NCBI GenBank assembly: GCA_003254905.1
Contig: QANU01109800.1
Location: 316,362 to 380,361 of the forward strand
DNA: 64,000 nt
Source: Nissolia schottii
Taxonomy: Eukaryota; Streptophyta; Magnoliopsida; Fabales; Fabaceae
Direction of reading: 5' to 3'
A program made the translations under genes and the position numbers. A model generated the notes under the pieces. It saw only the letters and a list, made by a program, of their open reading frames with translations, searched no databases and was not told the origin of the DNA. The first letter of the stretch is position 1. Every line of letters starts with the position of its first letter. Of this stretch, positions 24,735 through 35,859 are shown piece after piece.

Positions 24735-27700
24735 CTGGACTAAGGAAGCTAGGTAGATATTATCTTCAAGAGTTATTTTAATCAACTCGGTTTAAAGAAT
24801 TCTGACTTGGAACACTACCCTAAGAATCTCGTGAGCTTCTATAGAGAAACAGTTTCCTCAGACGGCTATGTCTCCTTATATCTTGGAAGCAATCTCACCA
24901 CAAGGACAGAAAAAGTGAAGTTCTTGGTGGTTGATAAGCCCTCTGCTTACAACATAATCCTAGGCCAAAAATGCTACATGTACACTCAATTTCATACACT
25001 CATACATACACCATTAATAATGCACAAACTTTATTCTCACGAGTGCACAAACATTACAAACTTATAAATGATACTCTCAATTATACTTAATTAAGTGCAC
25101 AAACATTACATGAGTTAAAACACAAACTTTATGTATATAAGTACGAGGTGTATGTATGGTGTATGATTTTTAGTGTACGTGTAGTAGAACTCATCCTAGG
25201 CTGACCCACGCTGAACACAATAAATGCAGTGATATCCACCGCGAGCCTCACTGTGAAATTTCTGACAGCAGACAACATTTGTGGAGACCAAGTTACAACC
25301 CAGAGGTGTTACAATGCCAGCCTTCAGATACAAAGTCGGCACAAATATCCGTGGAAAACAACGACATCACAGCCAGCTCATGTCATGATGATTGAGATCT
25401 ATTCTGCGAATTCTCCTCAACGGGAAAGGCCGGAGCCTAAAGGAGAACTAGAACCTGTTCAGATAGGTGTTAATCCTTAATAAGTCATTTTCATTAGCAA
25501 ATCTCTCCCTCCGAGAGCAAAAGAGAAAGTAATAGAAACTCTCCAACAAAACGCGGATCTCTTTGCTTTGTTTGCAGCTGATATGCCTAGAATTGACCCC
25601 TCGCTCATGGCGCACAAGCTTGTTGTCTTACCTGGCACAAAGCCAGTAAAGCAGAAAAGGAGGAAAACGAGCGCGAAGAAAGTTCAGGAAGTGCAAAAAT
25701 AGGTGAAATCATTAAAGGAGACGAGCTTCATTAGAAAGATAATCTATCTTACATGGCTATCCAATGTAGTCATGGTATCTAAACTTGGAGGCAAGTAGAG
25801 GATGTGTGTAGATTACACCAACCTCAATAAGGCATGTCCCAAGGATTCGTACCCTTTGCTGAACATAGACCTCCTTGTGGATTTAACCTCGGGATTCAAG
25901 TTCCTAACATTCTTGGACATTTATGTCGATTACAATCAGATTCCTATGCATCATATGGACATAGAAAAAACAACATTCATAGCCTCCATAGGTAATTACT
26001 ACTATCGAGTAATGCCATTTTGGCTGAAATGAAAGAGCCACTTACCAATAGTTGATGGACAAGATATTCTCAGAACTAGCTGAAAATTTGGTCGAAGTCT
26101 ATGTAGATGAAATGATTGTAAAGTCATATGCGGAGGAAAGGATAACCTCAGACCTGGATACGATTTTCGGCAATTTACGCCTTTATAATTTGAGGTTGAA
26201 TTTGGCTAAGTGCGCATTTGCGGTGGAAGCCGAGAAGTTCTTACGATTCATGATCATGATACGCAGAATTGGAGCAAACCCTGCGAAGTGTGAAGTTGTG
26301 AGCATGAGATCTCCATCCACGATCAAGGAAGTCCAAGGTCTGAGTGAGAGGATCACTTCATTGAACAGATTTTTGGTTGCTTCCGAGGAGAAAGCCCTGC
26401 CTTTCTTCAAGCTCACGAAGAAGATGAACTCTTTTGAGTGGATAGAAGAATGTGAGCAAGCTTTCAACCAATTCAAGGGATATCTATCACAACCCCCTAT
26501 TTTGACAAAATCGAAAAAATGTGAAAAATTATTTTTGTATCTCTCCACTTCTAGGGAGACGATGACATCCACACTGGTAAAGGAAAATGGTCAAACCCAG
26601 CTCCTAGATTACTTTACCAGCAAAGTCTTACATGGGGCAGAGCTGAAGTATTAGAAGCTGGAGAATCTAGCCTTTGTGTTGCTCAACTCAGCAAGAAGAC
26701 TTATGCCTTATTTTTAGTCCCACCCCTTCGTTGTCAGAACAGATCAACCCATTAAACAAGTTCTTCACAAGCCTGATCTAGTAGGACGGATGTTAACCTA
26801 GTCTGTAGAACTCTCATAATTTGACATCCAGTATGAGACATAGATCGCAATAAAAGCGCAAGCCATACCTGATTTCATTGCGAAATTTACTGGCAACAGC
26901 GATTCCACAGAAACCACCAAGTGGATATTGTATGTTGATGGAGCATCAAGTATCCACGAAAGTAGGGCAAGAGTATTGCTAGAAGGTCCCAATGGGTTGC
27001 AGCTTGAGATGACTATCAAATTCGACTTCATAACTTCTAATAACCAAGCAGAGTACAGAGCCTCGGTTGTAAGTCTTAACCTGACCAAGGATGTAGGAGC
27101 AAGAACCCTACTTGTCTACAGCGATTTCCAGATTGTAGTGGCACAGGTAAAAGGAGATTATCAGGCCAAGGACACTCACCTACAATACTATCTGGGGTTG
27201 GTGAAGAAAATGATGGACTCCTTCAAAAGCTACAACATCAGATATGTCCCGCAGAAGGAAAACGAATATGCTAACACTATCTCCAAGTTAGCTAGTACCC
27301 GCCCGGGGAACAGCAAAACACTCATTCAGGAAACCTTCCACTGCCTTTCTGTCTCAACCGAAGTTAATCATGTTGAACTTCAAGGAAACTCACCCAAATA
27401 TTGGACCACAACAATAATAAAGGTCGTTCACAAAGAAGACCTAGGCTTGGCTGAAAATTAAGCAAAATGGATAAGAAGAGAAGCTGCTAAGTACACCCTA
27501 GTAGGCAATCAACTTTACAGAAGATCAATCTCCCAACCCCTTCTAAAATGTGTGGGATTGGCAAAAATACCATATATTTTAGAAGGGGTACATGAAGGAT
27601 CCTGCGACCATCATGGGAGGAAAATCCTATCGCTAAAAATACTCTGTGCAGGGTTGTATTGGCCTACTCTCCAGAAAGATTCTGTGGAATACGTGAAAAA

Positions 27701-28620
27701 ATGCAGAAAGTGTCAGGAGCACGCTCATTTCCATATAGCCCCACCCATAAAAATCTCAAGAATGTTAGCCTTATGGCTATTTCCAAAATGGGGAATTAAC
27801 ATACTTAGCCCCTTCTCACAAGCCACTGGCCAGAGGAAGTTCCTCATAGTAGCGGTTGATTACTTCACAAAGTGGGTGGAAGAAAAACCCTGACAACGTT
27901 TACTTCAGTCTAATGAAGTAAATTTGTGTGGAACAACATCTTCATAAGGTTTGGCATCTTGGAGACAATAGTTTCTAACAATGGCACTCTGTTCATAGAT
28001 AAAAAATTCACAACCTTCCTACAAGGGTTTGGGATTAAACAACATTTTCCGTCCGTGGAACATCCCCAAACCAATGGGTAGGCCGAAGCCGCCAATAAGG
28101 TCATATTGAAAGAATTGAAAAAGAGACTAGATGAAACAAAAGGGTTATGGGTGGATGAATTAGGAAGTGTTCTGTGGGCTTACTGGACCACCCCTCACTC
28201 AACCACCTCTTACTCTCGGTTTCGATTGGTATATAGAAGTGAAGCCGTTATACTAGTGGAGATAGGTGAACATAGCCTCAGAGCACAATATTTTTCCCCC
28301 GGATAATAACAATCAACCCAGGGCATAAGAGATAGACCTTATTGAATAATACAGAAATGAAGCCCAAATTCAAGAAGAAGCCATCAAAAGGTGTGTTACA
28401 CGCAGGTACAACTCCTCAGTCATTCCGCAAAAGTTCACCCTAGGGGAAATCGTCATGCGCAGAGCTAACATAGGTACCAAGATGCCAGGGTAAGGCAAGC
28501 TGTACCCCAATTGGGAAGGACCTTACATCGTCATGGAAGAACTCGGTCGTGGAGCATACAAACTTACAACTACAATGGGAAAACGATACCAAGGACATGA
28601 AACACAACTAATTTAAGAAG
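24735..28620 (+). pseudogene. pol remnant (protease, RT, RNase H, integrase)
   Basis: Protease: a D..GS active-site region at 24738-24749, interrupted by stops; its C-terminal part is split by the nested MITE. Reverse transcriptase: 'RMCVDYTNLNKACPKDSYPL' near 25800 directly after a TAG. The catalytic box reads YVDE (26100-26111) where YVDD is expected, so the copy could not be active. RNase H: 'LYVDGASS' at about 26925, with 'NNQAEYRA' downstream. Integrase: an HHCC-type zinc finger at 27590-27720 ('CRKCQEH'), a first catalytic Asp in 'AVDYFTKWVE', and Asn (27977) where the second Asp of the DDE triad is expected. Reading frames break at several points. Confidence 0.9.
24966..25192. mobile_element. 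MITE nested in the retrotransposon protease region
   Basis: A 227-bp insert flanked by a perfect 9-bp duplication, atcctaggc (24957-24965 and 25193-25201). Its arms are inverted repeats of about 35-40 bp sharing 'tacaygtacact' and 'catacatacacc'; the outermost few bases are diverged. A 9-bp duplication with longish TIRs points to a Mutator-type MITE. The protease homology on either side is contiguous once the insert is disregarded, which confirms the boundaries. Confidence 0.85.
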
Positions 28621-29372
28621 ACTTTAACTTTAGAGTTTTTGTTTTCTATCCTATACCTTACTTTTTACTAATATACTTTGTTAAGGTCATTGAGCCAGTT
28701 TCATTCAATAATAAAGAAGGATTCCTCAACAGTCTTCTCAGATCACATGAAAAGGAAAGAAACGTCAAAAAACATAAGAAGAAATCATTGAAAAAGTGGT
28801 AACGAAATAATTCCCCGAAATTGATCACTTGGCATCAATAAAAATTTGCAGAAACATAAACCATATAAGACCGATCCACAAAACCGAAGGCAAATAACTA
28901 CTAAAGTTATAAATCCGGTGCATGAATCAAAAACATTTCCAAGGAGCGTAATAGCATGAAGATCGTAGAAGCAAAAGGAAAAGAAAAAAATAGTTCGAAG
29001 TCAACATTTCATTTAATGTTCTGTGGTACAAGGTTAACATGTTTCATTTACAGAGATATATCGCTAAATCCAAAACTATTACAAAACATGTATAAAAAAG
29101 TTACAAATCTTGGCCTGCCCAAAACTTTAGACCCACCATCTTGGGCTTTGGCACTATTATTCCCCCAAGCTGGCTACCACCATCTTAGACTTTGTCGTCA
29201 TTACTCTCTCAAGGTGGCACCAGCCCAGGCAAAAAACCAACAACATCAACAAAAATAATATCCACAGAGGATCACATCAACCGTCCAGGTCTTGAACGTT
29301 GTTGGTCTCATGGTCATAATACTTGTCAAAAGAAACTACACCCTAATCAACCTCAGGAGCAAGGTGCTTAAC
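28621..29372. other. Non-coding spacer between pol and the antisense ORF
   Basis: Internal retrotransposon sequence without a recognisable domain. Short open frames here (for example 28956-29258, +) look accidental. Confidence 0.5.
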
Positions 29373-30974
29373 CTAGTCCATCACAGAATCAAATGCAGTA
29401 TTCATGGCCTCCTTCAACAGCTTCAGGCAAGCATCATACTCCTTCTTCATCTCCTTACACTCCTTCTTAATTTCCTCGCACTCCATCTTTATCTCGGCAG
29501 GCTCAGGCGCCTTCTCGTTGGCCAAAGCCACAACCCTCTCAGCATCTGACTTAAGCTTCCTCGCCCTCTCCTCGAAAGCAGCCATCTGCGCCCTCAGCTT
29601 CTGAACCTCATCCTCCGCCGACCCTTTCTCCATGGAGAAGCGGCTAATGTTCTCCTTCAGCTCCTCAACATCTCGGCGGAGACCATTCGTCACCACTTAG
29701 TCTAGGTGGGTGTTGAAAGCATACTTCAGTAAACCCGTGACCTTCCCTAAGAGATGAAAGCTATGAGCAAAAGCTTCATCTGAGAACACATCCCCCAGAT
29801 GAACCTTCGCCTCATCAGATAAGTAGCTCCCCTCAGCAATCTCCAAGAAGTCCACGTCCTTTGCAAGTGCGCTAGAGACGTGCCCGCATCCGCTGCGAGA
29901 GGTTCCAACATGGGCACGTTTTCTCTGTGGATGCTCTCTATCCTCCGCGGCAGACTGCGAAGGAGAAATCTCCACACAGATTGGAGAAGCAGGGTCTCTG
30001 CAGCCCTTTGACCCCTCAACTCTTCGTTCACGGAAGCATTTAGACGCCTCTTTAGCTCCCTAAGCTTCTCTTACGAGGGCACGCTTTCGCGGAGTCTAGC
30101 ACCTACAACAAAAGATTTAACAACAAATTCTACAAAATATTTAACAATTAGCGCAATAACTTGGAAAACAACAGATAACATCAAAATAAACAATTACAGC
30201 TACCTAAACTATTCTCTGCGTCAAGTCCCTCCACAATCTCACTTAAATTCATGGGTCTATCCCCAACCAAAGCAACAAAAAATTCCCTTTCAACAAGCTC
30301 CTTCTTGGACAAGTCATTCGGACACTCATGGTGGATATTCCTGTTCGAATAACAAGATATCCCCACAACATTGTCTTGATCCCCTCCTAGAACGCAGTCA
30401 TCCCCAGAGCAACAAAAATCTTAAAATACTCCACTTGAACTCTTGATATGGCTCCTCCCACATACTAAATATCCTGTCCTATACATACCCTTGAACGTGT
30501 GCCAGCTCTTATACCTATACCGTGTCCCCATAATAATTCCTCCTGTGGGGTTGGTCAAAGTAAACAAGCTCAAGAAGGTCTTTGACAAAGGCTCTACTCC
30601 AAACACCTCGGAGACCACCTCAAACCCACAGATTAGAGCCCATCCGTTGGCATAAACTCCCATTTGAAGATGGTAAACAGAAGCCTAACACTCAAACGTG
30701 TGAAAAATATGTCATACATCCACAGAAAATAGGGGGTATCACTGTGCCTTAACATACATACCCTCTTGTTCGCGAAGGCAATTTCTAGCCTATACTCGTG
30801 ATCTTCCACCCCCTCCTCCGTCAACTCCAACGCCTCACTCCAACAACTAATGTGCTCCTCCTTAATAATGAAGGGAATAACGAACGGTTTCGGGTTTATC
30901 CACCCATAGGCCAAGCGTCCGTGGGTTCCCCGTAAGGGACCCGACTCCTTCAACTCTTGGAAAGCCTTTTTCAA
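29373..30974 (-). pseudogene. Antisense ORF remnant of the retrotransposon (gypsy-type transposon domain plus coiled coil)
   Basis: Read on the minus strand, 30974-30421 encodes a domain resembling the plant 'putative gypsy type transposon' family (Pfam PF04195 from memory): 'YANGWALICGFEVVSEVFGV' is the diagnostic stretch. A frameshift lies at 30633-30663, where two frames overlap. Further pieces follow at 30366-30181 and 30031-29697. After an in-frame stop, 29696-29373 encodes a Glu/Lys-rich coiled coil (about 100 residues). Antisense ORFs between pol and the 3' LTR are described for Tat-lineage elements; their function is unknown. Splicing between the pieces is possible and was not resolved. 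Confidence 0.72.
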
Positions 30975-31795
30975 CCTCCCATGAGTTCAAAAGCCTCAAA
31001 CTACTGAAAAAAATCCCATAAAGAAAAAGAAAAAATCAAACCAGGCTTAACCCACTATAGTAAAATTCATAGCTACCACAGAATACCCTTTTTTTTTAAA
31101 AAAACTAATCTACTCCTTACCATCCCTAAAGAATAACAGAAGAAAGATGCCAAGAATGCCCACAACAACAGAGAATTAAGTGAAAAAATCACAAGCAGTG
31201 AATCAAAGGAAAAATTGCAAAAACCTAACAGAAAAATCACAACCGCACACATGAATCTTCACAAAAGAAGAGAAAAAAGACGAAGAGAAATGCACACAAG
31301 AACGAAAGAAAAACTTACTAATAACTGTTTTCGAAGGAAAATGGTAACGGTAAGAAGAAAAGAACAGCAATGATGCCTCGCAAATACCTCTAGCGAAATC
31401 TAAAGGAAACAAGAGACAGAAACAACAAGTTAAATGAAAGAAAGAAAAAAACAGAAGAGGAATCGAAGAAGAGTAGATAGAGCAGTTAATGAACTTCAAA
31501 CTTTTAAATTTAAACCGTAGGGAAGTGCAAAGGTGTTCCTCCAAAGTCATCATTGCACATCTTGAGGCACGCGTCATTGGGAAAGCAAAACGCCACCCTA
31601 CGGTACACATGGCATCACGTGAGAGGATTAATTTTCTCTCACTTCAGTATGTCGCGTCGCACGACATCCAAAGAGATAAACTCGTCAACTGTCACAATCC
31701 ATTAACAAACACTCCACGGAAGAAATCCACGGCAAGAAGGCACTAGTTCAACTTGGACCACGGAGCTCCACTTCGCATTCCGAGCCGAGGGCTCC
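30975..31795. other. Retrotransposon region before the 3' LTR
   Basis: No domain recognised. Frames such as 31203-31610 (-) are Phe/Ser-rich low-complexity and probably not coding. No polypurine tract is obvious directly before 31796. Confidence 0.4.
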
Positions 31796-32180
31796 TGTTA
31801 TGGACTGAGCCTTAAAAGCCCATTCAGGAACTCAGACCCCGAGGTCCACAGAAAGATCCAACCCAAACAAGCTCCTCCCCAATAAAAACTCAGAGAGATC
31901 CTGGGTCCGTGATGCACTCCCTCGGCGAACATTACTCCACGGGCCTCAGAGAGGAATCCGAGCTAGAGAATCCTGGGCCAGCAAAAGTTACGGCTCCTAC
32001 CTAGGTATTTAAGCTGACTCGGCACACTGAGTAAGACCTAGAACCCATTTTCCCTTGACTTTACTCTATCATCCTACCTTCACTGACTTGAGCGTTAGAG
32101 TCTTTGCAAGTACTCGCTCCGACATTCTGAACATAAGCTCTAGAATCCAAATTGCACCGAGGACCCTACCTCTCGGTACA
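31796..32180 (+). repeat. 3' LTR
   Basis: 385 bp, tgttatggac to tctcggtaca, aligned end to end with the 5' LTR. Differences are mostly transitions. Confidence 0.9.
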
Positions 32181-32510
32181 ATATCTTAAATTAATTCAGT
32201 TATTTTGATAAAAAAAAAAGTTAATTAAATTTTCAACGTATGCATATCTCGTATACTTTTGAATGACCCAAAAGTCAAAACTGCATCACAAATGAAAGTG
32301 ATTAGAAAGGTACAAGAGATGAAGAGAGCGAACATTTATTACATGACAAAATTTCAAATATAATAATAACATTCTAGTCAAAAGTGATTGACTCAATTGT
32401 TCGATCTTCTGTTCATATTTCGATTTTATTATGATTTACGTTAATTTTTTTTAATAGATTACCGTAGGTGGTTGCATAAGTGCAAAAGAAGTCCAAAAAC
32501 ATATACAAAC

Positions 32511-33058
32511 TAATGTTGTTAAACTCGAGAATTTAAATAAATTCGTGAAAACTCAGCAAACTCAAATCGTAAACTCGTAAGAGTTTACATATGTAAAAAA
32601 TATATATTATAAGTAATATAATTAGGAACTAAACATAATTAAATTTTGTATTCATAATTGACATTGAATAATGTTAACTTTAAAATAAAATAAATAAATA
32701 AAATATCATAAAATATACTTCAATGCATGACACTTAGTTATGTCATACTTTATTCTATACATATATTACTTTATAATTTGATAAAACATAGTTCAATTAT
32801 GATAAATATATAAAATCGGCTTAGTAAACTCCATAAATATGGTTTAACACACACATAAAGTCAACTAAGTATCTAAAAAAGTTACTAAATTTATACATGT
32901 TGAGGTAAACTCGTAAACTCGTAAGTAGATTTTAACTTGTAAACTCGTTAATAAAATCGAGAGTTTATTTAAAATCGTAAACTCGTACGAGTTTATCAAA
33001 AAAGAGTTTACACGAGTATTACGAGTTTACGAGTTAACTCGAGAGTTTAATAACCATG
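32511..33058. mobile_element. hAT-like MITE (copy 2, inverted relative to copy 1)
   Basis: A 548-bp element matching the reverse complement of 9379-9950 along its length, including the 'aaactcgtaaactcg' subterminal repeats. It is flanked by atacaaac (32503-32510) and atactaac (33059-33066), an 8-bp target duplication with one mismatch. Ends read taatgttgttaaactc and, reverse complemented, catggttattaaactc. Confidence 0.85.
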
Positions 33059-33066
33059 ATACTAAC

Positions 33067-34980
33067 TCTATAATAGTATATCTTATAATGACATAGTGTC
33101 CTCTCTCAAAATTAGTGAAAAACAATACTGTTTATTGGTGTCATATATTTTCTAACGCTCTTATCAAAAAGAATATATTTGTTCATGGCTAGTTTTTTTA
33201 AATAATATTTTGTATATACGAAAATATTTTTTAAGCTAACAATATCCTAACATTTGATCTCAACCCCACAAAAAAAAAAATGGCCAACAGTTGATGGAAA
33301 CCGCTCAATCAACTTTATTTAAATGATTGCTACAAGTATTTATTATTGTTAGCATTTCTTATTTGATTCACAATAATATTGATAGAGATTTAATTCATTT
33401 GTTTATTGCCTGTGAGCAACACGTGAATTAAATTGTGAGTATATACTACACTAATATAGGAAATTGTGGATTACCTGCCCGTATAATCTGGAAACCTAAT
33501 AGAATATTTAAGTACAATTATAATATAGATTTTTCGTAAAAATAAAAAGTATAATAATATATCTTGGTATCATATATTTTTTTTTATTATCTATACAGTT
33601 AACTAAAATGGATTTTCCTTCTAGGTGTTTAACTTTTTTTTCCCTGTTTTTTACTCTTATCTATTATCTCACTTTCTAGATAATTATTTAACTCATTCTA
33701 TACCGTGTCTTTTTCTTTCTATTTGTAACTTTTTGAAAAATTGTCTAAATAAAACTCACAATTTTTTTTTCATTTATGTGATCATAACGGTAATACATTA
33801 TTTTTTTATTGTTCATGAGGTATTTACCGCTGACATCTATATTACATTTGGGAAGCAACCACAACTACCTTTATTTTTTTGGTTGAGAAAAACTGGTTTA
33901 AAAGAATCTTATAAGCAAAAGCAAATTTTTGAGGGCATATATATCATTGTAATCTTTATTTTGAAGTTAATGAAAAATTTTCCGATTTTTACCCTGTAAT
34001 ACAATGTGTTAAAGTATTATTTTTGGTTAATAAAAAAATTTAATTGAATTTGCCAACTGTCACTCAACTTTTATATATTTTTAGTAATAACTATATAAAA
34101 TAATTATTTTTAAATAATTTAAAAAATAAATTATCTTAAGATCACCTTTCAATCAACCTGTAAAACAAATAATCGATTATTGAAAATTTGGAACCATCAA
34201 AGGGTGTGTATTTGAAAATGTTAATTTTTGAAGAGAAATTAATAATACTAGTGAGGTTTAATAGGCACTTCATGCCCATCAAACAAATGTTTTTTTAGAG
34301 AGTAATTATTTTTAATAGTAACCCTAACTACTGTAAATTATAACTATAAAGGGAAAAAATAAAAATAAAGTTGGACATAAAGAATAATTATTTTTTGATA
34401 TTCTCTTTATTGTATATATGTATGTAATCGTTGAAAAAGTGACTACAAAATTAATTTTTGAATATATTTTAAAAAAGTTGAGAATATATTTTTTGAAGTT
34501 ATTCACTTTAACTTGGACCGGAAAATTTTGGGATTTCTTATAATTTATAAAAATTTGTATAAATATTCTCTAGCTAAAATAGTTTTTTTTTAAATACAAG
34601 TAAACTGCAATACAAAATAACATAGATAAAAACGTGTTCAAAGAATGAAATAAATAAAGAAATTTAAAGGTTGTCTATGTCATAAAGATAATTTTTAAGT
34701 TAATATTTATCCTTTAAAATAAAGTAACGCCATTAAAATGATGTGTTGTTGCATCTCTATTAGTATTTTGTACATGATAATATATGTTAAAATTTAGAAT
34801 AAATTGTATTTTCTATCATTTAAGTTTGCTGAAATAATCTCACCGCAAATTATTTGAGAAATAACAGTCTCCCTCATTTTCTCTTTCTAATTCAAAAGGC
34901 TTACCTGGTTACTCCACCCTCACTTTATTCAGTGCACTAACTATTATGATTATTATTTAGAAAACACGAACATACATACA

Positions 34981-35026
<46 letters not shown>

Positions 35027-35520
35027 CACATATATGACTACGTTTCTCTAGTTAAAAATCACAAAAATTATAGTTACTGAACTGTAGTAGGTTAGTGTAA
35101 AGTAATAAAACAAACCTTAAAGTTTTAAAAAAATTAAGATGGAATATTATTTTTCAAATAAATTTTTTATTCTTATTTCTCAAATAATTTGGGATGAGAT
35201 ACTATTTCAATAAACATGAAAGGTAATAAATGTAATTTATCTTAAAAGTTAAGTAGAAATAAATATCTTTTTAGAGGACAACTTTTTCTTTTCTGTCAAT
35301 TTGACCTCCTTACACTAATTATAGTAACCGAGTTTTTATGTGACAATAACAAGATAGTTAAACATTTGATTAAAAACGGATCAGAACAACAAGTGATTAA
35401 ATGACATCATAAATCAGCAGGGTAATCAAAAATTGATTCCAGATTTGTTCGAAAAAGTGTAGAAAACAATAATTTCCAAGTTAGCAATCTATCAAACTCA
35501 ATATTTTATATATAAAAAAA
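33067..35520. other. AT-rich intergenic region
   Basis: No gene recognised. The 124-codon open frame at 33625-33999 (+) is Phe/Ile-rich low-complexity and not credible as a protein. Confidence 0.4.
34984..35023. repeat. (AT)n microsatellite
   Basis: About 19-20 uninterrupted AT units. Confidence 0.95.
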
Positions 35521-35859
35521 TATTTAAAAAAAAGAGCTATATTAATATTCTCCCCCCACATCCATTCACCCTTCCCATAAAGCAGATCACACACAAAACA
35601 CACACTCTGTGCAGTAACCGTGCGTCCACCACTCTCACACAATCACGCACTCTGCTCCTCCCTACTTCACACTCTCCCTCTCCATAACCGTTTTTTTCTC
35701 TTCTCTTTTCGGTTTCTTCATTCTCCATCTATGAAGTTCGCTCCATTCTTCACCTCTTCCTCTTCAACTGCTTCTTCTTAGCGCACTTCCATTTTCTTCT
35801 CTCTGTTCCCCCCTCTCTCTTTCTCTCTCACTCACTCGCGTTTGATCCTCTCTTAAAAA
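35521..35859 (+). promoter_or_regulatory. CT-rich leader/core promoter of the DUF620 gene
   Basis: Pyrimidine-rich ('cctctctctttctctctcactcactcgcg') up to the ATG, with a TATA-like tract at about 35504-35520. This is typical of a plant 5'UTR with CT repeats. The transcription start is not defined. Confidence 0.4.

Larger units (their letters stand above)
22609..32180 (+). mobile_element. Degenerate Ty3/gypsy LTR retrotransposon, Tat-like, 9.6 kb
   Basis: Two related LTRs (384 and 385 bp, TG..CA ends) enclose a primer-binding site, gag, then protease, reverse transcriptase, RNase H and integrase in that order, which is the Ty3/gypsy order. Between pol and the 3' LTR lies an antisense ORF region, a known trait of the Tat lineage. 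Every coding region has stops and frameshifts, and the LTRs differ at roughly one base in seven or eight by eye, so this is an old, dead copy. The 5-bp flanks (aagct and atatc) do not match, so no target duplication survives. A MITE is nested at 24966-25192. Confidence 0.92.

Noticed and set aside
26183-26572. 129-codon minus-strand frame in the RT region
   Set aside because: Antisense shadow of the reverse-transcriptase remnant; unlike the 29373-30974 region it shows no domain.
22604-32185. Target-site duplication of the retrotransposon
   Set aside because: The 5-bp flanks aagct and atatc do not match, so none is claimed.
33625-33999. 124-codon plus-strand frame
   Set aside because: Phe/Ile/Tyr-rich translation of AT-rich DNA, with no family match or promoter/splice context.
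34984-35023. Long AT run as a possible origin or regulatory palindrome
   Set aside because: A simple dinucleotide microsatellite explains it fully.
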